Assembly: GCA_963575745.1 (NCBI GenBank)
Contig: CAUYUJ010012714.1
Location: forward strand, 350,758 to 414,757
Direction: 5' to 3'
Source of the DNA: Prorocentrum cordatum
Taxonomy: Eukaryota > Sar > Dinophyceae > Prorocentrales > Prorocentraceae
DNA length: 64,000 nucleotides
In this document: one piece after another, positions 56,202 to 64,000 of the stretch
Layout of the letters: each line of letters starts with the position of its first letter
Numbering within the stretch: the first letter of the stretch is position 1
Notes under the pieces: generated by a model
The model's database searches: none
What the model saw: the letters and a program-made list of their open reading frames with translations, nothing else
Told to the model about the DNA's origin: nothing
Made by a program: the position numbers and the translations under genes

Positions 56202-56993
56202 TCACCAGTTGAGAACACACTCCTCGGCCTCCGAGGGGCGGGGGTGAAGAGTCGCCCCCTGCTTGGCAGCCCGATCTGCCAGATCATTCCCAAGGCGCCT
56301 CCAGCGCTCCTCAGGTGAGATGCCCGCTTCCTGCGGGTCTTTGTTAGCATCCACCTTCACGACGGCATCGACGGACGACTCCCCAAGACGATACATCATC
56401 ATGAGCCCTGCAAACGGGCGACGGTAGCTGAGCTGCGCAGCCTTATCCCCAGCACAGGCGGAGATCACATTCGCACAGTCACTGAAAAACGTAGAGCGCT
56501 GCTCGGCAGGAAAAGCGGCCTCGCCAAGACGGACTCCACCGCCGGCGGCAGCGCCAGAACGTTCCGGACGCGCACTGCCGGAACGTTCTGGTGAATTTTT
56601 CTGCTGGAGCGTTCTAGTGAACGTTCTGGTGCCATTGTTCATGACCTCGACTCCTCCGCGGGCGAGGGCAGCGAATTCAGCGCACTGCGAGGTCTGGATG
56701 AACGGAGCATATGTTGGCACGTAGATGTGGCACACCCTATCCCCAGCAGCATCGACCTTGACAAGCCCGTACCCAGCGCTCGAGAGCTCGGCAATCTCAT
56801 GACGGAAGCAGCTGCCGTCAAGGAATATGTTGCCCGAAAATGTGCCACAGTCCTGGGGGGGCTCAACCCGATCACACACAGCCTGGAAACCTTCATCAAC
56901 TAACTCCCGAGACGGCCTAGGGAAGAAGCTACAGCAGGACAACACCACAGGCGGTGAAACTCCGTGTCTCTGCAGAGACCGCAGATCTCGCAT
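56202..56993 (-). pseudogene. LINE-C RNase H domain with in-frame insertion
   Basis: GNIFLDGSCFRHEIAELSSA gives the first catalytic Asp; SQCAEFAALARGGVEV the Glu; STFFSDCANVISA the second Asp; and RRLGNDLADRAAKQG the last motif (Asn-Asp). All four catalytic-type positions are present. Between the Glu helix and the second Asp lie about 40 extra residues encoded by an insertion carrying GAACGTTC palindromes (56554-56630), in frame. The first ~40 codons overlap the RT frame, so a frameshift near 56930 separates the two. Confidence 0.8.
56554..56630. promoter_or_regulatory. Cluster of AGAACGTTC palindromes
   Basis: AGAACGTTCC (56556), GGAACGTTCT (56580), GGAGCGTTCT (56606) and TGAACGTTCT (56618) lie within 75 bp. 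Each has the nGAAnnTTCn form of a heat-shock element half, except the third, which has one change. The block interrupts the RNase H coding sequence without shifting its frame. Confidence 0.55.
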
Positions 56994-58150
56994 CGATTGT
57001 CGACTAGGCTGTATCCGAGCTTGATGTCCCGATCATGCGTCCACGGAGCTTCGCAGACCAGGCTCCTGATCGATCCCTTCTCCTGAGGAGTGAAACGCGA
57101 AGATCGGGGACGATTGCGGACGACGTCGAAACACAACCGGTCGCTCGATAGGCCCTGCTTCGTCGAAGCCTCTCGTTCTAGAGCTCGCCGATAGGCCTGC
57201 TGCAGCATTTTCTTCAGCATCGCGGAAGAGACACTCGTCAGCAACAACGATTCTCCGAAGTCATGCACGAAAGTTACGAAATCTGTCATAGACCACTTGA
57301 TCCGCTGTAAAGAGAGACGCATGGCGCTGATGGGGCCACCTACCTCTCGCCACCACGGCTCCGCCGCCGTGAAAACCGTCTTCCAGCTGAGGCGCAGCAG
57401 GTCCCAGGGGAGCGTGAAGGGGTAGGCGCCCGTCTGGAGCGCCCAGATCTCTTTGGCATACCGAATCACGGGGGCCACGGCCCCAATCCAGGTGGGGTCG
57501 TCATTAACGAGGAGGGTGGAGGACAGCGAGCGCCCCCGAACCCCAGGTTTCAGAACGCGCCCCGCCTCACGGCGGATTGCCGCCAGCTCGAAATCCGAGA
57601 GCCCGTGGACCTCCGCCCCGTACAAGACCCCACGGAGGGCCCCAGAGACCCAGATCCGCTTACTAATCTTCCCCAAACAACACCGAAGCTTCACCATCTT
57701 CCTGGTGGTAGCCTTCAGGGTGTCAGTACGCACGCGAAACGCTTGCCCTCTCCTGGCCACACGTCTGGGTCTCCCCGCGGCCTCATCGATTCCCAAATTC
57801 ACGGCGCTATCCGTGATCGGGCCCGCCAGCGGGCCGAGAACGTGACGAAGCCGCGATGAGACCTCAGCAAACGAGCAGACAAAAGAGGCCTTGTCCGGCG
57901 CCACCTTGCATTCCATGCCCAAGGTGAGAGCGTCGTGAAGAGCCTGCGAGGCCTGCTTCAAATCGCGCGCAACCTGCGACTTAGAGCCCACAGATGACAA
58001 GCAGCTTTCATCGATGTACTGGTCCAGCTGCACACTGGGCCCCAGCTGGAGGCTGTCGATGGGGGGCGATCATGTAAACCTTGACCCACGTAGTCGCTAG
58101 TGAACACCCTGCAATGACCCCTCGAACGGCGTAGTGGGGCCCAGAAACGT
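56900..58150 (-). pseudogene. LINE-C reverse transcriptase C-terminal half and zinc motif
   Basis: Motif B is GVIAGCSLATTWVKVY (about 58110-58065). After a frameshift at a run of six C (minus; 58061-58066) motif C reads DQYIDES, where the usual Y/F-I-D-D has Glu for the second Asp (58007-58020). A 377-codon frame (58033-56900) then carries the thumb: VNLGIDEAAG, TRKMVKLRCCLGKISKRIW, YGAEVHGLSDFELAAIRR. Near its end CEICGLCRDTEFHRLWCC gives a zinc motif. The domain before motif B is missing. Confidence 0.8.
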
Positions 58151-58187
58151 AGCCTGCCATACACACGAATCGGGCACCGCGGTAGGC

Positions 58188-58235
58188 AGCGAGGAGGAGG
58201 AGCAGGAGGAGAAGCAGGAGGATGGGGAAGAGGAG

Positions 58236-58270
<35 letters not shown>

Positions 58271-58430
58271 GGAGGAAAAGGAGGAGGAGGAGGAGGCGGA
58301 AGAAAAAAGGAGGTGGAGGAGGGGGAGGGGAGGAGGAGGAGGAGGAGGAGGAGGAGGAGGAGGAGGAGGAGGAGGAGGAGGAGGAGGAGGAGGAGGCGGA
58401 CGAGAAGGAGAAGGAGGAGGAAAAGGAGTT
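58188..58430 (+). repeat. (GGA)n array at LINE-C 5' end
   Basis: GGA repeat with AGAAGC, GGCGGA and GAAAAA interruptions. It replaces the part of LINE-C that should encode the N-terminal half of RT. Confidence 0.97.
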
Positions 58431-59065
58431 CAGATAGCTCGAACGAGAAAAAACGAGGGCAAGCGGACAAGAAGCGAGACGAGACCAGGTGATGATCCCG
58501 CTCGCTCCCACCCACTGCAACGCCTAACACTGCTGTAATATGTGGTTGTGTTGGCCGCAGCATTCGAGCGCGCTTTGATGCCAACACTCGGGAAAGCTGG
58601 AAAAACAGGGATGGGTGGCAGGAGCGACGCGGGAGGAGGACGGGCAGGAGACGAGCGAAGCGACGGGCACCAAGACGGGAAAAACAGGGTGGAGTGAGCC
58701 AGACGGCGGTCTCAGGGCTACATTGGCGGGTGGCCTCAGGGGCCTCGTGCGCAGCGGCGGCCGCGCTGGGCGGCGGAACGGCGCGTGCATCGGCAGGCAG
58801 AGCTTCTTCGGGATTTGCAGGATGGGCCGCGTCAGCCAATCCGTCGCCACCAGTGGCAGCCTCGTGCAGGACGGGATCTTGAGGACGGAAACGTCCACGA
58901 CCAACGGCAGCGTGATGCGGGGCCCGCTCAGAGGGAGGGGGTTGTGCGCCACCAGCGGCGGCATCAGGTAGGACGTGGGCGTCGGGATGGGCATGGGCGG
59001 CAGGGTCAGCCAATCGATCCCAGCGTCGGTGCACGTAGTCCCAGCAGATACCCCACCAGAGGAGA

Positions 59066-59188
59066 AAGAGAAGGAGGAGGAGGAGGAGGAGGAGGAGGAG
59101 GAGGAGGGGGGGGAGGAGGAGGGGCAGGAGGGCGAAGGGAGGAGGAGGAGGAGGAGGAGGAGGAGGAGGAGGAGCAGGAGGAGGAGGT
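59066..59188 (+). repeat. (GGA)n microsatellite
   Basis: GGA repeat with a G-rich interruption near 59105-59150, inside the retroposed sequence. Confidence 0.95.
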
Positions 59189-60683
59189 TGACAGCTCCAT
59201 GTGGCTGGACGTCGCGAGCTGCATGATGGGCTGCGGACGCCACTCCAGGCAGCGGAGCAGCACGAGCCTCGTCATGAGGCGCGACGGCACGCCGCGCAAG
59301 TTCATCGACCAGACCAGCGAGAACCAGACGGCCGCATCTGAGTTGGAGCAGATCGGGGCGACGAGGGTGCGACCGCCATCGGGCACTCGCCGAGGGCCAG
59401 CAGGAGCAGCACGATCCGCACCAGCGGCAGCGTCTTGGACGCCGTCGAGCACACGTACACCAGGAAGGGCATGCGGATATACTTCGAGAGCGGGATGTGC
59501 ACCACACGCGGAAGCGTCGACGTGCACGTGTTCGCCTCCAGCGGCAGCACCATCGTGGTCAGCAACAGGATGTACTTCGAGAGCAGACTGTTCGCCACGC
59601 GAGGCAGCGACGTCGTGCACTTGTTCGCCACCAGCGGCAGCATCATCATGTTCAGCGCAAACCTCGTCTGGCGGGTCGCTCTCCGAGGAAAAAGAAGACT
59701 CGAGCACAAGGACGAACCACGCGTCGAAGCAGCGGATGAAGGGCCTGTTCTGGAGTGGCGTCTTACGCCGTGCGACCTGATGCCATTCGCGGACAAGTGG
59801 GCGGAGAGCAGCGAGAGTATCGCCAGCAACGCGAGTACGGGCGCCGCTAGCAGCAGCGGCATGCAGGAAATATTCATCACGAAGACGGGCGCCACCAGCG
59901 GCAGCGGCATGCAGAGAAGGGTCAGGAGCGCCTGTGGCAAGCCGAGGAAGAGCCCAGCGGCGCGCTGCCGAGCGGGTTGTGGACGTGGGCCATCGCCGGG
60001 TGCATCGCCGGCGTCGCGTGGACGGGAGCCACTGGCGGCAGCGGCATGCAGGACAGGACCAGGAGCGCCAGCGACAAGCCGAGGAAGAGGCCCAGCGCCA
60101 TGAAGCCATCGCCATGGGCCATCGCCATGGTCAGGAAGCGGTCCAGCGCCGATTCGCGGGACCTCTGGATCAGCGTCGCGACGAGGAAAGCGACCATGGG
60201 CGATGCCAGCACGAGCATGCTCATCATGGGCCGGTGCAGCATCGGATCTGCAGGGCGGTGATGCTGAACTTCAGGACCAGGGGCAACGTCAGGAGGTCGC
60301 CCACGGATCAACTGCAGGAAATTCGCGACCAGCGGCAGCTCGTTGCCCATGCAGATGCCCAACGGAGCGATCACCCGCAAAGCGGCAGGAAACGCAGCAG
60401 CGTGTGGAAAAAACATGTAGTTAAAATGTCTGGCGCTTGTCAATTCGTGCTGGGCCGCGACCGCCTTGCGGCGCTCGGCAAGCACGGCGACGCAGAGCGT
60501 CGGCACTCCTGCGGTGCGGCATGACGAACAGCGTCAGCAGCAAGGGCAGCATACGCCATCCCGTGGACATATGGCTCCGCGGGCCTCAAACGGTGGCGGC
60601 GCGGCGATGGGCCAGAGGGCCTTGGGCTACACAGCTGTGGTGACCATTTCGGCCAAGTCCGAGACCCCCGAAGCGGGAACGGA

Positions 60684-60705
60684 CTTGAGCCAAAATGGCT
60701 ACGGA
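60684..60705 (-). other. Complete dinoflagellate spliced-leader sequence
   Basis: The minus strand contains CCGTAGCCATTTTGGCTC followed by AAG and preceded by T, matching all 22 positions of the conserved leader (first base A, G or T). The next bases are TCCGTTCCC, not the GT donor of an SL RNA gene, so this is a leader already trans-spliced onto an mRNA and then reverse-transcribed into the genome. Taxonomically it is the most informative sequence in the window. Confidence 0.9.
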
Positions 60706-60748
60706 AGGAGGAGGAGGAGGAGGAGGAGGAGGAGGAGGAGGAGGAGGC
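60704..60748 (+). repeat. (GGA)n microsatellite
   Basis: Short, clean GGA array immediately outside the 5' end of the spliced leader. Confidence 0.95.
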
Positions 60749-60759
60749 GGGGCCAGACC

Positions 60760-61165
60760 TCGTGGCATCGACCACCCGCCCGTCGGCGGCACGCGGTTCT
60801 TTCTCGCGAATGGTTTGGGCATCGACCACCCCTTGTCAGGGGCCACTCCTGCCACCACCACCGTGGCTGTCCTGGTGGCGCCGACTGCCGCGCGAGGACC
60901 TGGCGAGCTCGAGCCAGCGGAGAAGTCTCTACAGCTACCCACCTGCATGGTTTCGGCCACCCCTCCGTCGAGGGCATTCAGGCGCGGATCGGCCCCGAAG
61001 CAGCAACGGCCATCCGCCTGTCGGCGGCTGTCAAGAGGGGTTCGACTCTGCACTCCGCCCGCGTGGCGTCGGCCACCCCCCCGTCGGGGGCACGCGAATG
61101 CGGATCGCCCCCGAGGCTGGCATTGGCCACCCGCCCGTCGGCGGCTGCCTCGGGGGGTTCGGCCC
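60760..61165. repeat. Degenerate tandem repeat GGCCACCCGCCCGTCGGCGG type
   Basis: Copies near 60767, 60818, 60952, 61005, 61069 and 61123, about 50-65 bp apart where adjacent. It adjoins the 3' end of LINE-D on the minus strand. Confidence 0.7.
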
Positions 61166-62025
61166 CGCTGCTCGTCTGCTCGCACCTCCAGATAAGCGCA
61201 AGCCCCGTCTTGGGATGCCACCCCAACAGCAACTTGCGCCACCTGGCTCCCAAGTTGGAGATGTACTTTCTCGAGCAGTGGCGCTCCGATGTCGGTGTCC
61301 CTCTGCATGTCTTGAGGAGCGCAACGGAAGCGCCCTTGCCCGCCCGCGCCACGCAGACCTCGCAGACCACGGTAGGTCCAGCCCTGCGCAAGCGGTGCTC
61401 GAAGTAATGGACCACCTCGTCTCCCAAAGCCCATGGCGTGGGTGGCGGATGCGCCAAGGATGGCCCGTCCTCCGATCCACCAGCAGCCGCCAGCGAGCGG
61501 ATGGCCGTCGCACCCTCGGACGACAGCAGCAGGGCGCCAGCGCTCCAAATGATCGATGATGGCCGCCACCCGCAGCTTGGAGAGGTCGGTGGGCTCGCAA
61601 GGCGACCTCGCGAACTGTTTCCACGCGGTGCCAGGCGATGCCGCCGAGCACGTGCCGCAAGCGCTGCGCATGGCCATGCCTCGGCCACACAGCTGGACCA
61701 ACGCGTGCCGGATGATCGCGACTAGGGCGGTGGCCCGAGGGGCAGGCGCCGGCGCGTGGCGCTGCGACTGCAAGCACTTCTCGACCTTGAGCGATCGCCT
61801 CATGGCCCGGCCGATGTAGGAGGCCACACGCCTGTAGTGCTGCAGCTCCACGCCGTAGAAGTCCACGTGCACCTGCGAGACCGCGCGCTGCATGGTCCCC
61901 TGCTTCGCGAACTAATCCGCCCACGCGTTACCAGCGAGCAGCGCGCGGAGGCCGCGGTCTAGGCGCGTCTGGATGTCATTGTGCGCCGGGGTCCAGACTT
62001 TGCCAGGGCGATGCGCCATATTGTT
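61166..62025 (-). mobile_element. LINE-D: 3' fragment of a LINE
   Basis: On the minus strand from 62010: VWTPAHNDIQTRLDRGL, then LLAGNAWAD, a stop, and FAKQGTMQRAV. GNAWAD.FAKQG is the last RNase H motif (GND.AD..AK.G) with Asp-to-Ala at the catalytic position and a TAG in the middle. Next is a helical, Arg-rich C-terminal region (VDFYGVELQHYRRVASYIGR), and in other frames VVCEVCVARAGKGA and ARWRKLLLGWHPKTGLALIW, a C-terminal Cys-cluster module comparable to that of LINE-C. The 5' part is absent. Confidence 0.65.
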
Positions 62026-62159
62026 TCGCAAATCTTGTAAAACATAGATTGCTAGAAACACACTGTTGGGGGTTTGGCCTGGTGTGTGCACTCTTCAAAC
62101 AAACATGTGTGGATGCGTTCCCTCTCGTACTCTTCCCACTCCTGCTCCCCCTCCTCTTA

Positions 62160-62450
62160 CTGTTGCCGATATCGTTCTCGTAATCGTTCTCGTCGGTGTC
62201 GTCATTTTTGTCTTCGTGATCATCCCGTCGTCAACACAATCGTTGTCCTCGTCATCGTTATCTTCCTCGTCGTCGTCCGAGTCCTCTTCCTCATCCTCGT
62301 CGTCGCCCTCGGCGTCGGCGTCGTCGTCGTCGTTTCCGTTTTCGTCGTCGTCGTCAATGTCGTCGTAGTCGGTTTCGTCGATATCGTCGTCGTGTTCGTT
62401 GTCGTCGTCTTGTCGTCGTCCTCAACGTCGTTGTTACTTGTCGTCGTTCC
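62160..62450 (+). repeat. (GTC)n degenerate microsatellite
   Basis: GTCGTC and TCGTCG repeats with TTTCGT and CTCGT interruptions. Confidence 0.9.
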
Positions 62451-62799
62451 CCAAATCGATGGCATGCATCGGTTACTTCGTTGTAGAGCGGAGATCACGC
62501 CCGCGCCCAAAATTGGCGCGGGCCTCAAGTGCCCTCTGGGGGGGGGAAACGAAGCTCGATGAGATCGAGCAGCGCGGGAAGGATGAGATCGAGACTAAAC
62601 CCGAAGACGAAGACCAAGCGGCCAAGGGCGAGACCTCTGCGCCCGGCCTCCCCCGGGGCCGCGGTCCTAGTCTGGCTGCGGACACTGGGGCGCGGTGCGA
62701 CGAAGATGCCAGAGCCGGCACCTGCTCCAACACGCGGCAGCGACCCGGCCAAGGACCGACCCTGCCGGCGGCGAGGAGTGGGTGCTCAACTCGGCCCTG
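62451..62799. other. Nothing recognised
   Basis: Mixed GC-rich DNA, frames open on both strands, no motif. Confidence 0.5.
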
Positions 62800-63190
62800 C
62801 CCCCCGTCCCACCCTCCTGGTCGCACCTGCTCCTCGGTCGGGCCGGCCCCTCCCCGTCCGCGCCCCAGCAGCAGCCTGGCGCGGGGAGGGGCGCCGACCC
62901 CGCGGCAGTGCCGCGGCAGTCAGGGTGCGGGGGCCGCCCGCGCGACAGCGCCGCTGCGGCGGCGCGGCCGCCTCCTGCGCGGCTGGGCGGGGCCCAGGCA
63001 TCCGCGCCCAAGCAGCAGTCGGCGGCGCGGCCGCCTCCTTCGCGGCTGAGCGGGGCCCAGCGTCCGCGCCCCAGCAGCGGCAGGGCGCGAGGTGGGGGCG
63101 CCCCTGCGGCAACGCCGCGCAGCGGGGCGCGGGGGGGCCGCCCCCGCGACGGCGCGGCTGCGGCTGGCCGATTGTCGACCGCCGCAACGC
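62800..63190. repeat. GC-rich imperfect tandem repeat
   Basis: GCGGCGCGGCCGCCTCCTGCG, GCGGGGCCCAG and CGCGCCCAGCAGCAG-type words recur about every 65 bp between 62850 and 63130. Confidence 0.65.
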
Positions 63191-63251
63191 GCGTGAGCCC
63201 CGGCCGCGAGGGGCCAGCTGGTCGATGTCCAATCGCGATTGATCCGCTTGA

Positions 63252-63315
63252 TCCTCCTCCTCCTCCTCCTCCTCTTCCTCCTCCTCCTCCTCCTCCTCCT
63301 CCTCCTCCTCCTTCT
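63252..63315 (+). repeat. (TCC)n microsatellite
   Basis: Clean TCC array. Confidence 0.95.
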
Positions 63316-63465
63316 CACAAAAGAGTAAGACGAAGGGGCGGCACGGACATGAACTTTCGAACGTCCGCGCGGATCTCTTGGAACGGCGCTAGGATCCCCT
63401 CCATGGCGCGCGGAACGCATCTTGGACGCACCGCTCTTGTTTCTTCGAGCTCCGCTGGAGACGGG

Positions 63466-63512
63466 GGGGTGAGGTAGAGGAGGTAGAGGAGGTAGCGGAG
63501 ATGAGGAGGTAA
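63466..63512 (+). repeat. Short tandem repeat GAGGTAGAG type
   Basis: Three to four copies of GAGGTAGAGGAGGTAG-like units. Confidence 0.8.
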
Positions 63513-63663
63513 AGCAGGAAAGGGTTGAGGCTTAGGAGGAAGAAGAGGTAGAGGCAGGATTTAGGATATCCGCCGGGCCCCTTGTGGGGCCACCAGGCTG
63601 TAGGCGCGGGTTCGCAGTTTCCTGTACCAGTTGTAGCTTGTAGTTTCCAGTGTTACAGTTCTG

Positions 63664-63719
63664 CTTCTTGCTGGTTACTGTAACTAGTTGACTTCTTGCT
63701 GGTTACTGTAACTAGTTGA
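63664..63719 (+). repeat. 28-bp perfect tandem duplication
   Basis: CTTCTTGCTGGTTACTGTAA followed by CTAGTTGA occurs twice in direct succession, starting at 63664 and 63692. Confidence 0.95.
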
Positions 63720-63809
63720 TTGACCGCGCGAGGGGGGGGGAGGCCCAAACAAGACTTTTAGCGTCCCCTGGGCGCGTTGTCTGAATTGCTGGGGGGGCTC
63801 GAAATCGAC

Positions 63810-64000
63810 ACCCCTCACGCAGATCCGCGGGGTCAGGGTCCAAAAACACATGGGATTTGCCACATTTCTGAAATTCGGTGCCACCCCTCACGCAGATCCG
63901 CGGGGTCAGGGTCCAAAAACACAGGGGATTTGCCACATTTCTGAAATTCGGTGCCACCCCTCACGCAGATCCGCGGGGTCAGGGTCCAAAAACACATGGG
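63810..64000 (+). repeat. 73-bp tandem array at window edge
   Basis: ACCCCTCACGCAGATCCGCG starts at 63810, 63883 and 63956, a 73-bp period, with almost identical units. It runs off the end of the window. Each unit includes TTTGCCACATTTCTGAAATT, related to the core of the 73-bp units of the composite element. Confidence 0.95.

Larger units (their letters stand above)
55686..58187 (-). mobile_element. LINE-C: 5'-truncated LINE with RNase H, best preserved
   Basis: On the minus strand: RT from just before motif B (about 58150), motif C, thumb, a Cys/His zinc motif, RNase H, and a C-terminal Cys-cluster region ending in a stop at 55716, followed by a 30-base 3' UTR. Only about three frame changes interrupt some 2.4 kb, so it is much younger than LINE-A and LINE-B. 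The 5' end is cut inside RT at a (TCC)n array (58188-58430), as in 5'-truncated insertions. The LINE type is RT with downstream RNase H, as in the I group. Confidence 0.85.
58540..60705 (-). pseudogene. Spliced-leader-capped retroposed sequence with LPLV-type repeats
   Basis: The minus strand begins with an exact spliced leader (60705-60684) directly joined to non-donor sequence. About 115 bases on is a Met frame beginning MSTGWRMLPLLLTLFVMP (about 60568), hydrophobic like a signal peptide. Downstream, in shifting frames, hydrophobic segments of LPLVA type recur: GNELPLVANFL, MPLPPVAPVH, MPLPLVAPVF, MMMLPLVANKC, MVLPLEANTC, TRLPLVATDWL, ITLPLVVDVSVL. Two neighbouring copies (59650-59480) share a unit of about 33 residues with TSLPRVA..LLSKYI. 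A GGA array (59066-59188) splits it. The product is unknown; frameshifts make it a pseudogene. Confidence 0.5.

Noticed and set aside
56556-56629. Functional heat-shock promoter
   Set aside because: The palindromes lie inside a coding domain, with no evidence of a start site; only the resemblance is reported.
60684-60705. SL RNA gene
   Set aside because: The leader is not followed by a GT donor, and no Sm-site-bearing intron part is visible.

Overview
The window looks like repeat-dense nuclear DNA of a dinoflagellate. The strongest evidence is a complete, exact copy of the dinoflagellate spliced leader on the minus strand at 60684-60705, with an eroded second copy at 5910-5928. High GC, very abundant (GGA/TCC)n arrays and fragments of LINE and Ty1/copia elements of the type seen in dinoflagellate genomes agree with this. 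I cannot name the genus from sequence alone. No intact host gene, rRNA, tRNA or CRISPR array is recognisable; most long open frames are GC-rich noise or read-through of simple repeats.

Layout. 1-330 is purine-rich filler. About 1100-5930 is a decayed LINE on the minus strand (LINE-A: ORF1 with RRM-like domain, candidate endonuclease, RT), with a degraded spliced leader beyond its ORF1. 5930-8240 is microsatellite: GA, TCC, CAC. 8240-12450 has minus-biased frames I cannot assign. 12450-17510 is a second decayed minus LINE (LINE-B). 18989-20430 is the first copy of a composite element with terminal inverted repeats, a hexanucleotide array and a 73-bp VNTR. 21300-22410 is a GC-rich satellite. 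22411-40587 reads as one very large, degenerate minus-strand Ty1/copia element: LTR-like direct repeats at both ends, then Gag, zinc knuckle, protease, integrase, RT and RNase H in the expected order, interrupted by a 2.8-kb G-rich VNTR, all set inside the same satellite on both sides.

40.6-52.3 kb is a patchwork of short dispersed repeats and TCC/GGA arrays. Blocks of two tandem families (about 84 and 80 bp) at 43.4-44.2 kb recur inverted at 53.8-54.4 kb. The second, inverted copy of the composite element (52464-53755) is inserted inside the 84-bp family. 55.7-58.2 kb is the best preserved LINE (LINE-C: RT motifs B and C, a zinc motif, RNase H, C-terminal Cys clusters), bounded on both sides by (TCC)n. 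58.5-60.7 kb is a spliced-leader-capped retroposed sequence with repeated LPLV-type hydrophobic segments. 61.2-62.0 kb is the 3' end of a fourth LINE (LINE-D). The window ends in GC-rich tandem DNA and another 73-bp tandem array.

How the parts relate: every recognised coding-type element (four LINEs, the copia element, the retroposed transcript) points to the minus strand. The best candidates for something undescribed are the composite element, whose plan resembles an SVA retroposon (SINE-like head, hexamer, VNTR, tail) but with terminal inverted repeats, and a short core shared by otherwise different tandem arrays. Family assignments come from reading motifs by eye; no database search was possible.
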